DNA from: Porphyra umbilicalis
Lineage: Eukaryota; Rhodophyta; Bangiophyceae; Bangiales; Bangiaceae
DNA length: 64,000 nucleotides
Direction of reading: 5' to 3'
NCBI GenBank assembly: GCA_002049455.2
Contig: KV919105.1
Location: 1 to 64,000, forward strand
The first letter of the stretch is position 1. Every line of letters starts with the position of its first letter. The notes beneath the pieces were generated by a model, which saw only the letters and a list, made by a program, of their open reading frames with translations, searched no databases and was not told the origin of the DNA. A program made the position numbers and the translations under genes. Below, in pieces: positions 1 through 11,154 of the stretch.

Positions 1-585
1 GGTCTGGTGAGGGCGGCCCCCCGGTAGCCACGTCGGGGTGGTTGATTTTGCAGATTATCATTTTGGTAGCCCACAAGGCTACCATAAAACCAACGGCATT
101 GCTAGAGTCAACTCTGGCAGGTTTTCCATTGGATTGTGGTACTGCAGCCCATCTGCGGGGGGGTGCTCTGAGGGGGCCCCACCGGCGTCCTGGGGGGGTC
201 TGGGAGGGCCGCCCCCGGTAACCTCGTCGGGGTGGTTGATTTTGCAGATTATCATTTTGGTAGCCCACCAGGCTACCATAAAACCAACGGCATTGCTAGA
301 GTCAACTCTGGCAGGTTTTCCATTGGATTGTGGTACTGCGACCCGTCTGGGGGGGGTGCTCTGAGGGGGCCCCACCGGCGTCCTGGGGGGTCTGGTGAGG
401 CGGCCCCCCGGTAGCCACGTCGGGGTGGTTGATTTTGCAGATTATCATTTTGGTAGCCCACCAGGCTACCATAAAACCAACGGCATTGCTAGAGTCAACT
501 CTGGCTGGTTTTCCATTGGATTGTGGTACTGCAACCCATCTGGGGGGGGTGCTCTGAGGGGGCCCCACCGGCGTCCTGGGGGAGT
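1..585 (+). repeat. 193-bp satellite, three head-to-tail copies
   Basis: Copies begin near 1, 197 and 389, a period of about 193 bases. Each contains TTTTGCAGATTATCATTTTG, a GGCTACC block, and an imperfect palindrome TAGAGTCAACTCTGG followed by CAGGTTTTCCATTGGATTG. Short ORFs seen here on both strands are repeat shadows. The same core, reverse-complemented and with the same period, recurs at 63240-63830. The array runs off the left edge, so its total length is unknown. Confidence 0.9.
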
Positions 586-1150
586 CTGGGGTCACCACCG
601 ACGCGCGGGGGTGCTCCGAGGCCGCCCCCTGGGGAAAAGTCGCGACGTGGGGGGGTTGCGTACACTGCTTGAGCGTGGTGTGCCGACCGACCACTGGTGT
701 GCCACAGGTCTATATAAGACCTGGACCCTGTGCGTGCCCGCTCAGTCAGGTTACGAACCTGACCCCCTGGTGACGCGCAGGTGTGTCCCCAGGCCGCACC
801 CGCGTTGGCCGCGTGGGGGAGGGCCGGGATGTGGGGGGGTTGCGTACACTGCTTGAGCGTGGTGTGCCGACCGACCACTGGTGTGCCACAGGTCTTTATA
901 AGACCTGGACCCTGTGCGTGCCCGCTCAGTCAGGTTACGGACCTGACCCCCTGGTGACGCGCAGGGGTGTCCCCAGGCCGCACCCGCGGTGGCCGCGTGG
1001 GGGAGGGTCGGGACGTGGGGGGGTTGCGTACACTGCTTGAGCGTGGTGTGCCGACCGACCACTGGTGTGCCACAGGTCTATATAAGACCTGGACCCTGTG
1101 CGTGCCCGCTCAGTCAGGTTACGGACTTGACCCCCTGGTGCCGCACCTGT
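586..1150 (+). repeat. Three 184-bp monomers, each with a TATA box
   Basis: Near-identical units start close to 638, 822 and 1006 with GTGGGGGGGTTGCGTACACT and end in a CTGACCCCCTGGTG block. Each holds a TATA element inside a small palindrome: GGTCTATATAAGACC at 707-721 and 1075-1089, and GGTCTTTATAAGACC at 891-905. The array lies directly upstream of the ATG at 1218, resembling repeated promoter monomers. Promoter function is inferred from the TATA boxes and position only. Confidence 0.85.
1075..1089 (+). promoter_or_regulatory. Gene-proximal TATA box in the third monomer
   Basis: TATATAAG sits in a 5-bp inverted repeat (GGTCT/AGACC), 129 bases upstream of the ATG at 1218. That spacing suits a core promoter with a leader of about 100 bases. 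The copies at 707-721 and 891-905 would give longer leaders. Confidence 0.5.
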
Positions 1151-1217
1151 CACACCCCGAGACGCCGTCGTGCTTCTCAACCCCCCCCCCCCTCAACCGT
1201 GCGACGCTGAGAGTGTC

Positions 1218-3673
1218 ATGGCGACGTCTCTCGCTGGCGCGGCCGACGGGTCTGTGCCCCTGCCCCCCACTGTCTTGCGCGATGTGAAGGTCGGAAGCCT
1301 GCGCATTCCGGATCTGATGCCCCGCCGTCAGTCCAGCTTATTGGTTCGTGACATCCTGGCAACCATTCGGCGATATCGCACATTGCCAGAGGCGCATGCA
1401 CCGATCTTGTGCCTCGACCGTGAGGACCCGTCCTTCTTCATCCCATGCGACGGCGGTCATCGTGTGAGCGCGATCCTGCAAGCGCTGCGGGAGGGTATCT
1501 TGGGTGCAGAGGACATCATTCGCGCCCTCGTCATTGTCGACCAAGATGAGCAGAGCGTTTCCCTCTGTGACTCCATGCGCGCCCTTCTGGCGATGGAGTA
1601 CATTGATCAAGGCCAAACATCGCACGCACGACGGCGTACGACAGCATCACCGCCAACCTCATGTTCTTCCGAGCCTGGTCGGTGGAGACTGCCATTGCGC
1701 TCAGCATTAGCAGTGCAGCCGAGTATGCCGCTGGGTACACCACCAAGCAGCTGTACGTCTCTTGCAGGAAGGCGCCGAGGACATTTGCTGCTCGGCGTAA
1801 GGCCGTTGAGACGCTGGTCAAGGCTGTCTTTACCTTTCTGGAGAGCCCCAGGGCGCTACAGTTTCTGGGGAAGACTATGGAGGAGGGCCGCTTTGAGCCA
1901 CCCAGCTACCCTCACTACCGCTACAGTCTGACGGTGTTGGGCGCCCCAAGCCTGCGCAAGCCTCTCGCCCCTGAGTCGTCGGCCGACGAGCGGAACCAAG
2001 TTCGCTGCGTGCTGCTGCGCGTGTTTGAGGCGTGGTACGACGTGCACATGGGCATTGATGGCGACACGCCTCGACCCTGGGAGGGGGTCGAACACCCCAC
2101 CCTGACGGTCGCCCTAGCCAAGCGTATTGGCGACTCCTTTGTTCCCTTTGTGCGAGGCATGACGGAAGCTGCGGTGATCGCCGGGAGATCGCTGGAGGAG
2201 GTGTTGGCGCTCCATCCGGGGCCTGCTGCCGATGTGCCGTACCCGTCGGTTGAGGACCGTTTGGTGTCCACGTTTCGCCACCTCGCTCCCCCGCCGTCAT
2301 CTGTTGAGGAAGACAGTGACGGGCTGTTCCAGGCCCAAGGGAATGCCTTGCGCGCCGACCTTGTGGACGCGCTCCGGCAGGATTCCGAGCACCCGCCAAT
2401 TGTTGCGTGGGTCGTCCCTGGTCTGCCATGCGCCTCCGACGCAGACGCGGCCGACGAAGAGGATGCCAATGCGCCCGCGCTCGGCCCGGACATTGACCAG
2501 GTTCTTGCGCACCTTGATGGCGAGGACTCGCAGAGCTTTATCGACCCTTTTCAAGAGACGTCGTCAGGGCCACTACCTGTGATTCGTGTACCAACCGGGG
2601 ACGAGCTTGCGTGTCGTGATCTCGAGGCTGCCGACCAGTGGGGTTTGGCGGATGCCGCTGGTGGCGACGGCCCGCGCGGTACCCCCCGCGTGTCTGACGG
2701 TGGCGCCTCTGGTGACGGTGATGGGGACGGGCCCGCCGGCACCAAACCCCGTGCGGCTGACTGTGCGGCCTCTGGCGACGGTGGTGGGGACGGTGGGGGC
2801 TCTGGTGGCGACGGCCCGCCCGTGACCCCCTGCGTGTCTGACAATGCCGCCTCTGGCGACGGTGATGGGGACGGGCCCGCCGGCACCACACCCCGTGAGG
2901 CTGACGGTGCGGCCTCTGGCGACGGTGGTGGGGACGGTGGGGGCTCTGGTGGCGACGGCCCGCCCGTTACCCCCTGCGTGTCTGACGGTGCCGCCTCTGG
3001 CGACGGTGATGGGGACGGGCCCGCCGGCACCACACCCCGTGCGGCTGACGGTGCGGCCTCTGGAGACGGTGGTGGGGGCGATGGGGGCTCTGGGTGCGAC
3101 GGCCCGCCCGTTACCCCCTGCGTGTCTGACGGTGCCGCCTCTGGCGACGGTGATGGGGACGGCACCCATGGCCGGATGGACGCACACGGCCTGGACCCCA
3201 CCGGGAACTCTCACGTGAACGACCGAGGCGGACGTGCCCGGGCAGGTGACGGTGCGAATGGTGGCAAGCCTCCCACGACTCCCGCAACGGCGCTTGCCAC
3301 GTCGGCCGCGGGGCGCGCGACTGTGTCGCCGGATGGCGCGTCGCCGCCGTCACGCGCTTCTCGACGTGACTCTGCTCGCACCACGCCTGGTGCTGCTCAG
3401 CGAAAAAGGCGTCCACCAGTGTCTGGCAAAGGTGCGACTCGGCGCGGGCGGTCTCCCGAGGTTGTCGAAGTCACACCCGGCCGGGCGCGTTCCCCTCTTC
3501 GAAACGAACAAGCGGCGCGTGCGACCCGCTCGACCCGTGGCACCCGAGCGACGGATGCCACTCTCCCGACGACACACACGGGGGGTGTGTGGCACCGTCG
3601 CCCTCGAGGTGCGAGCGGTGTCCCTGTGCACGTGTACGCGCACCCCACGGCGAGCGCAGAGGACGCCAACTAG
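1218..3673 (+). pseudogene. ParB/sulfiredoxin-fold-like protein with Gly/Asp repeats, frameshifted
   Basis: The ATG at 1218 follows the TATA monomers. The first 125 residues or so resemble the ParB/Srx-like fold: a PRR segment, an alternating hydrophobic region, and the phosphate-loop-like CDGGHRVSAI near residue 82. Reading then moves to another frame near 1615, which runs to the TAG at 3671-3673. That part has a mostly helical segment (to about 2230), an acidic Pro/Ala region, 48-aa Gly/Asp/Ala repeats (2660-3165) and a basic Arg/Thr-rich tail. The same frame stays readable beyond the TAG, so this is probably the 5' part of one larger decayed gene (see 3743-5085). ParB-like domains in proteins of this type may bind DNA or a nucleotide; no function can be assigned here. 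The single frameshift could also be a sequence error. Confidence 0.5.
2660..3165 (+). repeat. 144-bp in-frame coding tandem repeat
   Basis: The block CCCTGCGTGTCTGAC recurs at 2828, 2972 and 3116, a period of 144 bases or 48 codons, giving about 3.5 copies. Each unit encodes a SGDGDGDG run, a TPRAADGAASGDG segment and a GPPVTPCVSD segment. The long open frames on the opposite strand (2551-3214) follow from this composition and are not genes. Confidence 0.85.
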
Positions 3674-3742
3674 CTTCTCCGCGAGTGGGCCTGTGGTGCC
3701 AGCGCGGTTGCGTCCGCTGCCGAGCTTAGTGGTCCGTCGCTC

Positions 3743-5085
3743 ATGTGTGTGCTGACAACTCCCGCTTTCAGTGTGCTCGTGCCGACGAACCACCGTGCGA
3801 GGCTGGCGGTCCGTCGCCCGCTTTGGCTGGCCGTCGACGGGCGCGTCCGCACGTGGGGCCTGCTGCAGCGGATGCGACCGCTGACTGCCGTTGGCGAGCG
3901 CCCGGTGGAGCTCACACACGAACGCGTTGAGGGCGGGGTCGCGGCGGCCGCTTTTTTCAGTGCGAGCGCGACCCTGCTGTTCAGTCGAGGATGGGTCACG
4001 CTGGACCACCTCGCAGACATGACGACCATGGGGGCCGTCGGTCACGACGTCGCGGCTGCTCTGTGGACGTTGCTGGCTGGCGCGACGGCCAAGTCGGACG
4101 GGCACGTCCAGGTGTTGACCGCCGCTTCTCGATCGGCGTCGGACCCCTTTGCCACCATGCACTACAGCCGCCGTGTGGCAGACAAGGACCGGCCTGCCGC
4201 CGCCAAGGTGGACCTCCTGATTGCGTGCATCTCCACCACTTGACGGCGGAGTTCCGTGCCGCACACGAGCAGGAGGACGCCCCACCCGCGGTCGAAGGAC
4301 GCCGCGTCGAGGCCGGGTATGGTCACGTGCGAGTGACGGCCCCTGACGCGGTTCGCAGTCCGTTCTTCCACTATGGGGAGCCGGACCCGATCGTGGCGCC
4401 AGAGTTTTCGACCGTACGAGCAGACGGCAACTTTGTGGCGCTCGTCACGGCGACCAACGCGCATGTCATTGAGTAAGGGCCGTCGTCTACACCTGCGGTC
4501 CTGCCCCCCTTCTCCGTCACGTTCATCCGCCAGGACCTCCACCACGCGTACGCCAGTCGGGAGGTCGTGGCGCGCGTCGCGGTCATGTACTCGGGGGTCG
4601 AAGCCGACGACGTGGTCAGCATGGTCTTGGGGCGCACGCATCCCAACCTACCAGACGCGCCTCCGCTGCAAGGCGGAGCCTGCGCTGTATAAGAGCTGCA
4701 CCTGGCACAGGGAGGCATTCGTGGCCATCGGGTTGTGGACGGGGTCAGCGGCTCGCAGCGTCCCCCGGGCATGACGACTGCCATGGAGGCGCTGACAGCG
4801 GCGGCCCAGGCGCACGTCAGCCTGCGGGCGTTTGACCCTGGGGAGTTGGAAGCGACCACCGCCCGCGTCGTGCCCTCCCCCAAGCCGGCGAGGCCGACGC
4901 TGCGTGCCCACACGGCGTTGGCTGGGATGACCACTCCGCCCCGCGACGCGACATTGTCGAGGATGGTCCGGCTACTCCCATCCGAAGCGCAGCCGTCGTC
5001 CGACTCGGACGGGCAACGTGCGGCGAGCGCAAAGGATGCGGACAACGAGGCCGGGGGCTCCCCCTCGGGATCCTTCCTTGAATGA
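3743..5085 (+). pseudogene. 3' continuation of the ParB-like gene, several stops
   Basis: The reading frame of the upstream repeat protein continues past the TAG at 3671 and is open from 3743 to 4243. A second frame takes over near 4240 and is readable to 5085, broken by TAA at 4474 and near 4688. The protein shows a segment with Ala/Leu-rich helices (LTHERVEGGVAAAAFF), a region ending TATNAHVIE, and a Ser/Asp-rich tail. I recognise no family. The order and frames suggest one ancestral gene of about 1,290 codons with 1218-3673. It ends where a truncated Copia gag begins on the other strand. Confidence 0.35.
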
Positions 5086-6191
5086 ACTTCCGCCCCACGC
5101 TCCTCCATCATGCCGACCGACATGAGGTTGAAGCCCATTCTAGGAACAAGGAGAACCTTCTCCAAATTGATCTTGCGCGTCTTGCGGTGAACGATGACAT
5201 TGAGCACAACGGTTCCAACGCCCGCCGTGGCTACGGACCCCTTGTCACCCATCGTGACGCTCCGTCCCGTGGTCGTATGATAGTCGTCGAAGCACCCGCG
5301 CATCCAGAACATGTGTGCAGACGCCCCAGACTCCACAAGCCACGACTTGGAGATGTCATCGGTGTCAGCTGCATTGCCCACCAGACAGATGGCGTCGTCG
5401 CTGCCGCTACTATCGTCAGCCGCAATCGCGGCCACCTTGTCCTGTCTCTGCTTCTTGTCCTTAAGCTCTGGGCATTCGCGAGAGATGTGCCCAAACGTAT
5501 GGCAGTAGTAGCACTCGATCGTGGAGAGGTCATCACGGCGGCCTTGACCTGGATAGTTGGCGCCGACGAGTGCCATGTCGCCAACGCGCTTCGTCGCCGG
5601 TGACTTGTCCGCCTGCCGCCGCTCCTCCTGAAGCAAGCGGATCTTGACAAAGTCGAGGCTCAGCTCGTCCTCGCTCTTGGCGTCGAGAGCCACCAGCAGG
5701 TTGTCGTACTTTGACGTCAGCCCGTTAAGGACGCTCATGGCAACGTCCATCTCCGTCACCTCGCCGCCCATGGCCTTGAGGTCCTCGCCGAGGCTGCGCA
5801 CGCGGTTGATGTAGCCCGGCATGCCCTCGCCAACGGTCATTTCGACTGTGTAGAACTCGCGTCGCGCCTTCATCTTGTTCATCAAACTCTTGCGCTGGAA
5901 GGCACCTTGCAGCGTCGACCACATTTCCGCCGTCGTCTTGCAGCCCGACACGTGCTCGAGCTGCTCAGACCCAATGGTGAGCCCGATGATGGCGCTCGCC
6001 TTCGTGTCTCGACGCTTCCACACCGCCAACTCGCGGGTCTCCGCGACCGTCGACTTGCCGTCTTCGTCAAGCATATCGTCCAGGTCGCGCAGCGCGAGGA
6101 CCATCTTAATGCGCTGGCGCCACTCGCGGAAGTTCGTCTCCGTCAACGTGTCGATCTTGATGCCGCCCATGCCGGCAGCGCCTCCGTCCAT
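5082..6191 (-). pseudogene. gag: Copia A Gag and protease, 3'-truncated
   Basis: The ATG at 6191 opens a Ty1/copia Gag of the UBN2/DUF4219 type (residues 1-200). A CCHC zinc knuckle CYYCHTFGHISREC follows at residues 227-240, then a protease motif WLVESGASAHM near residue 284. The usual catalytic Asp of DSGA is Glu here, which should abolish activity. Similarity stops near residue 370 (about 5082), just after NLMSVGMMEERGAEV. The frame then runs into unrelated DNA, the antisense of the preceding plus-strand gene. Integrase, RT and RNase H are absent, so only the 5' end of the element remains. Its LTR and primer-binding site lie immediately upstream on the minus strand. Confidence 0.9.
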
Positions 6192-6337
6192 GATGTCGTC
6201 TTGTAGTAGCGCCCGACCTTGCCGAGCCGTGCGCCTTGTCCGTCATGTCCTTGAACAGCCTTGACCTCGTCCTCGTCGCACTTGCCGCGACCGCCGCGAC
6301 ACCAGCCGGCACACCTTGCTCTTGTCACAGCCCCGGC

Positions 6338-6352
6338 TCTGGGCCCATAACC
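6338..6352 (-). other. Copia A primer-binding site (half initiator tRNA type)
   Basis: Read on the minus strand, GGTTATGGGCCCAG directly follows the LTR end. This is the internal initiator-tRNA-Met (half-tRNA) primer site known from Drosophila copia. The same site occurs in Copia D (57973-57986) and in the TRIM inside G2. Confidence 0.85.
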
Positions 6353-6771
6353 TGTTGAATCGCAGTGGGGATGGGGGTTGGGGGGACCACGGTGAAGTGG
6401 TTCAGTGGCTTGAGCTTGTGTGTGTGTGTGCGAACGTGCTTTGTTGGTTGTCCTAAGGTTTGTCCGCCTCTCCCAACCGAGAGCACCTCTCAAATAGTCC
6501 CCACCGGCCCAAGTGCTCCCTCCTCTCGCGCCCACACCGACGCCCACGCCCTCGCACCAAATCGAATCACTCACCAAAACAAAAGCCACTAGAGCAAAGC
6601 GAAGATCAAATCCAAGACATGCCAAAAGTAACGCCCCAAGATGACCCAACACGAATGTGTGCAACTTGACCACGTCTTGCAAATGTCCCATGTGGGGTAC
6701 CATATGGGTCACCGACCATCATCCATCCGCGAACCGTCAGTGGATTCGGCGACGAGCATCAGAGTCCAACA
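6353..6771 (-). mobile_element. Copia A 5' LTR (419 bp)
   Basis: On the minus strand it begins TGTTGGACTC and ends GATTCAACA, giving TG...CA ends with inverted TGTTG/CAACA. A closely similar 418-bp copy is a solo LTR at 50980-51397. It has a GT/AC microsatellite near 6419-6430. No matching 3' LTR is present, in line with truncation of the element. Confidence 0.9.
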
Positions 6772-7005
6772 CCACCGCCCAGCAGTATTACTCACAACAG
6801 TTGCGTCCACGTGGCAACGTGTCCGCGGCGCCACCGCTGCGCGCGAGTATCATGCGCATTCACACTCCTCCTTATTCTCATAAGCCCGATCGTCCGGGGA
6901 GGAGGATGAAGCATAAACAACACCTTGACAGTCCACCATGGAAGACTTCGACTGGTAGTCACCGTCGAGGAGCCGGACGTTGAAGCGCCCCGTCTGAATC
7001 GTCTG
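6772..7005. other. Short unassigned stretch 3' of Copia B
   Basis: No gene or recognised repeat. It lies between the RNase H stop of Copia B and the LTR of Copia A, so it may be Copia B 3' untranslated or LTR sequence. No matching 5' LTR was found to confirm that. Confidence 0.3.
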
Positions 7006-8430
7006 CTACAATGGCGTGTTGCGGCAGGCCTTGGTCATCTCGTCCGCCACTTTACCACGGGCGCGCAGCCACGTCACCGTCGCTAGCGTGTCGCCGTGGG
7101 AGAAATGGCGCAGCTCCTGCACCGCCGCCTCAACCTCCTTAGGCTGGACGCTGCCGGCAGCATCGAGCGTGTTGTACAGCGACAGGTCTTCGGTGTCGAC
7201 GTCGATGAAAGCTAGAGCATGTGCGTCACCAGCAAAGATATGTACCCGCGTCGAGGCCAGCTCGAGCGCCATCAGCACTTCCTTGAGAATGGTGTACACC
7301 TCCGCGGCGAAGGAGGAGTGAGTGACCCGCCGCTGGCGGTGCGAGGCATAGGCCAACAGCGTCAGCTGCGTGTCCGGGCTGAGGAAGCCACGGGCGCCTG
7401 TCGCGGGCAAGGCAAACACAGCGACACCAGTGTGCGCCGTGGGCACGCCGAGCTTCACGCTGGACGCATAGACGAAGAGGTGCAAGCGCAGGTCCCCGCG
7501 GAGGGAGCGGAAGAAGAGGGGAAGCGGGCGCGCTGCCTTGGCGGCCTTGACGACTCGGTTGGCTGCCGTGAGGTCGTGCACGGCCGCCCGCGTGAACCGG
7601 CGCCCCAGCGTGGATGCCGCGCACGCCAGGTACGGCATGGTCTGACCCATAACCAACAGAAGCGCCATGGTGTCGCGTCGGTAGAGCGTGAGCTCTGTCG
7701 CGGGGAGGCGGGCATCCGGTGTCGCCGCAGGCTTAGGGGTAGTATCAATCGTCTTGAGAGAGTCGACATACGGCTCCTGGTCGGCCGCGATGGAGATGCC
7801 GCCGGCCACATCGTCCGCCACCGTACTCACGCGCACCCCCGTGAAGGTGAGGGCGCCCGACCTGATGGGCCTCGCGGCAAAGGCGCCGCGAAGCGACGAC
7901 TCAAAGCGCTGCACCGCCTCCGTGGTACCACCAAAGAGGAAGCCGTCGACATGCACGGCCACGACGAAGATCAGCGTGCCCCTGCTGTGCTGCGTGAACA
8001 CGCCGTTGTCGAAAGGAGCGCGCGTCAGCTGCACGTCAGTCATCAGGTGGAACACGCTGGCATACCGGCGGCGCGGCGCGTCGGTCAGGCCGTAGGCGCA
8101 CTTTCGAGGCTGCAAGACTGAGCCAGACGGCACGCGAGCTTGAGGTGGCCTGTATGATAAACACCGCGACGGGGCGGTCAAGCGGCAGCCCCTGCAGGAA
8201 GGCAGTCCGGACGTCCACCGTGCGCGGAAGGAAAGAGTGCGTCGCCATAGCCGCCAGTGCCACCCGCATGCCCGCCCGCAACGAGAGGCGCTGTCGACCG
8301 AGGCACGGTTGGGGTCTTTAATGCCACGCTCGACGAGGCGGGCCTTGCAGCGGGGAGCGCCGCCAGCAGAGTCTGCTTCCTTGATGGTGAGCTCCTAGAG
8401 GGTGGACAACACCACCTGTCCCGCATAGGG
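7006..8430 (-). pseudogene. pol: Copia B reverse transcriptase and RNase H
   Basis: An early RT motif VDVRTAFLQG is readable near 8215 in one frame. The main frame (8181 to the TAG at 7006) has YGLTDAPRR, then AVHVDGFLFGG at the catalytic site, where copia usually has YVDD: the second Asp is Gly and the Tyr is His. The RNase H segment ends with HSSFAAEVYTI, LYNTLDAAGS and VADEMTKACRN. At least two frame changes lie between 8180 and 8430. Copia C in this window also has His in place of Tyr (HVDD), so that change seems lineage-specific, whereas the Asp-to-Gly change is likely inactivating. Confidence 0.85.
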
Positions 8431-8603
8431 CACCTCGATGTACACGGCCAGGTCGGACCTGGCGTCCACCTCTGCCGTCATGGCGTCGTCAAACGCCGCT
8501 CCGCCAGGCCATCCGGGACCTCGGCCCGCCGACGAAACTCCCGACGATTCACCAGGGCTTGATGCACGGCGGCACCATCACGGTTCAAAACCTCGCAGAG
8601 GTC

Positions 8604-9353
8604 TTAAGACTTGGAAAGGGCCGACCGCAGGGAGTCGCGAGACAGACTGTGGTGCGCCGCACGCCGCGGCGCACGCGCGACGACAAAGGCCTGGTGGGAC
8701 GTGGCCCGCGTCCGGCCCGCCCAACGGGGAGCTGGCGTCATTTGCGGGGTCGGCAGCGGCGCCGCGTCCTCGGAGGCAATGCGGTTAAGTGCCGCAGCCG
8801 CACCAGCTAGCATGGAGGCCGTAGCGTCGTCGTCCGTCTGATCGTCCAAGGTCGCCGCATCGTGCGAGCTGGAAGTCGGCACCGTCACCAGCGTTGGCGC
8901 GGAAAAACCCACAGCGGGGGATGACGCGCCAGCGATGGCCGCCGAAGGAAGAGGGGCCGACGAGGAGGGTTGAAGAGGGAGGACAAGCCGCAACTGGCTT
9001 GTTTGTCGGTTGACCCACTGCTTGGCGTGCTGCAGGCGCACGGCGTCCTTGGCCACCGCCACGTCCGTCACGTGCGCGGGACCCTGCCAACACCCTGGGC
9101 CGGGCGTGAAACTGTCCGACCAATAGTACACTGAGTCCCCGACCGCAAGCGCACAGGGCGTGGCATTGGTCGCGTTCCGCGCGAACGCCCGGCGTAAAGA
9201 CACGTCCGCCTCCGCGCGAGTATGCACCTCCCGCGGCCTGTGGAGCAGGTCCAGGTTCCGGTGGGGGGCCTTGTCGCCCGCGACGCGGACGTCGCCGGGC
9301 GCCGGCAGCTCGTCCGCCATCGCGGTTGACAGGCGGGGGTTAGACCCGCACAT
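8604..9353 (-). pseudogene. pol: Copia B integrase C-terminus and linker
   Basis: One open frame contains VGDSVYYWSDSF..WQGPAHVTDV, the SH3-like C-terminal segment of copia-type integrases, followed by WVNRQTSQLRLV and a Ser/Ala/Pro-rich linker. It overlaps in a different frame with the integrase core just upstream, so a frameshift separates the two. Confidence 0.75.
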
Positions 9354-10450
9354 CAGCTCATACGGCGTTGCGCCGTTGTGTTGCCCGAGACGTTCTTGGC
9401 AAGGCAGGCCAAATCAAAAAGCTCTTGGAGATCGGCACCGGGGTGGTCGACGCGCAGGCGAGCCACCATCGTCTTATGCTTTTTGTTGTGACGCTCTACC
9501 GCGCAGTTGGAAAAGTGCGCCTGCGACGCTGTCGAGTAGACCGTGATGTTGTGGTGCTCGGCCAGCGTGCGCCACAGGGCGCTGTCGAATTTCCCGCCAG
9601 GGTTCCAAAAGCACGGCCCGCGGCGGACCGCGATGCACCAGCCACCCCGACAGAGGAGCGCGTGACACACTCACCGTCTCCTTGTTCGGAATAGCCAAAG
9701 CCTTGGAAAACGGAGTACCTAAGTCCACAATGTGGAGAAAGCGGCCTAGGGGGGCCACTTCCACCAAGTTCACGGCCACGGCGTCTTTGAATTTGATCGC
9801 ACGCGGGATCGAAACGAGCGGGCGCGACGGGCGCGGGCCCGTCCTCGCGCAGGTGTTGCAACCATTCACCGCAGCTGTCACCGCTGCGAATACCTCCCCA
9901 TCCCTCACCTTGCCCTGCCGTAGCAAAGCGTGCAGCCGCGGCGCGCTGCTATGTCCGTACTGGGTGTGCATTTTGTCCACCGCGCGGTCGAGTCCCGGCG
10001 TGTGCTTGGTGAGCACGGCCATGCTCTGGAGTGGCGCCGTGTCGGGGATGTCCACCACCGCCGGCGCCCCCATGCCCGGCGCCAACGCATTGACGGTGAG
10101 GTTGCCCACCGACGACGCGGTCAGGCGGACGACGAAATCCAGCGCGCCGACGGTCATGACGCCGCCGTTGACTTCAAGCACCACCCCAAGGAACGCCATC
10201 GTCTTCCGGCTGAGCAGCCGCGGAACGTCGCCCGCCACCACCCACGTCTTGACGAGACAGCGGCAGCGCCCGATCAGCAGCGGCAACGTCACGCGCTATC
10301 GGGAATGCTGCTTGGCCCCGCCACAAAAGGTGAAGATGGAACTGGCCGCAATAGAGCGGATGTTCGCCCGTGCCACTGTGGTCAGACGAGCGACGTATGT
10401 CGCCACCCAAGCGGCCCTGGCAATGGAGGCGGTCGCGCCGATGTCAAGAT
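9353..10450 (-). pseudogene. pol: Copia B protease, zinc-binding domain and integrase core
   Basis: A protease motif LDIGATASI lies near 10447-10415. GDVPRLLSRKTM and the N-terminal zinc domain follow (HTQYGHSSAPRLHALL, then CNTCAR near 9860). The first integrase Asp is probably that of FKDAVAVNLVEV. A frameshift near 9600 moves the reading into GGKFDSALWRTL and AVERHNKKHKTM, which carries the catalytic Glu. A TAG lies near 10299. The protease has Ile where copia usually has Ser or Thr (DIGA); Copia C shows the same residue. Confidence 0.8.
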
Positions 10451-10486
10451 GACGTCTCCAACGCGCGTGTCGAGGGTCTGCGCCTA

Positions 10487-10651
10487 CTCCTTTTCGAACG
10501 CAGCGAGTACGATGTGAGCGGACTCGTGCGCCACGTACCCCATCCCGGCCGCGTCGGCGTCGCCACCCGGCTCAGGGGGCGCGACAGCATCTCCGCGGGC
10601 GGCAAGCTCTCGGGCGAACTTGCCGCACTCCTGGTGCAAATGACCGCTCTT
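10487..10651 (-). pseudogene. gag: Copia B Gag C-terminus (distal half of zinc knuckle)
   Basis: Reading starts exactly at the gypsy G1 LTR border with KSGHLHQEC, the His and last Cys of a CCHC knuckle, and ends EKE at a TAG near 10487. Its proximal half is at 30982-31000, 20 kb away. This split is the strongest proof that G1 inserted into Copia B. Confidence 0.85.
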
Positions 10652-11150
10652 TGTAGCGGTAGGGGGGTCCCGCGGCTGGCAGAGGGCGCGGCCCCTCAGC
10701 TCTGGACAGCAGACCCCCGGGGCGGCCCCAAAATATCCCGATCCGGGCCAGCATGGGAATGACCTGTCCGAATCTCAGGGAGATCGGATCTGGTCGGGGG
10801 CGCGGCTTTTCCCCTGTGGTTTTCCCAATCCCCCGTCTACTTGTTTGAACTTTTCGTTTTGGAGGGATTTATCTGTTTGGCGCAGTTGGGGTGGCTACTT
10901 TGGCCGCTGGCGCTCGGTTTGGGGTGGGGTATATTGACAGTGGGGAGGTCGTCCCCACCGCCGTTTGATAAAACCAACTGCGCTTTGGACTACGATCGCC
11001 CCCTGGGCTTTGCCGTGATCCTCTCCTCCTGTTGGGGGAAGGCTGGGCTGTGGGTCGATTCCCGGGGCAGTTCCTTCGACGGACCGAGCTGATCAAGAGG
11101 TCACTTCGGCGGGACGACGAACCAAAGTGGTGGTGTTGAGAACCGCTACA
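10652..11150 (+). mobile_element. Gypsy G1 5' LTR (499 bp)
   Basis: It begins TGTAGCGGT and ends ACCGCTACA, perfect 9-bp inverted ends. Related LTRs are at 19655-20155, 29084-29583 and 30476-30976. Shared internal landmarks are CAAAATATCCCGATCCGGGC, TTGGAGGGATTTATC and CCGTTTGAT. Short ORFs across all four copies are shadows. Confidence 0.95.
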
Positions 11151-11154
11151 ATTT

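Noticed and set aside
640-1140. CRISPR-like array
   Set aside because: The units are 184 bp with no short repeat/spacer pattern and each holds a TATA box; the setting is eukaryotic.
2551-3214. Two long minus-strand ORFs rich in Pro/Ser/Ala
   Set aside because: They are reverse readings of the 144-bp coding repeat; tandem repeats without stops stay open in several frames.
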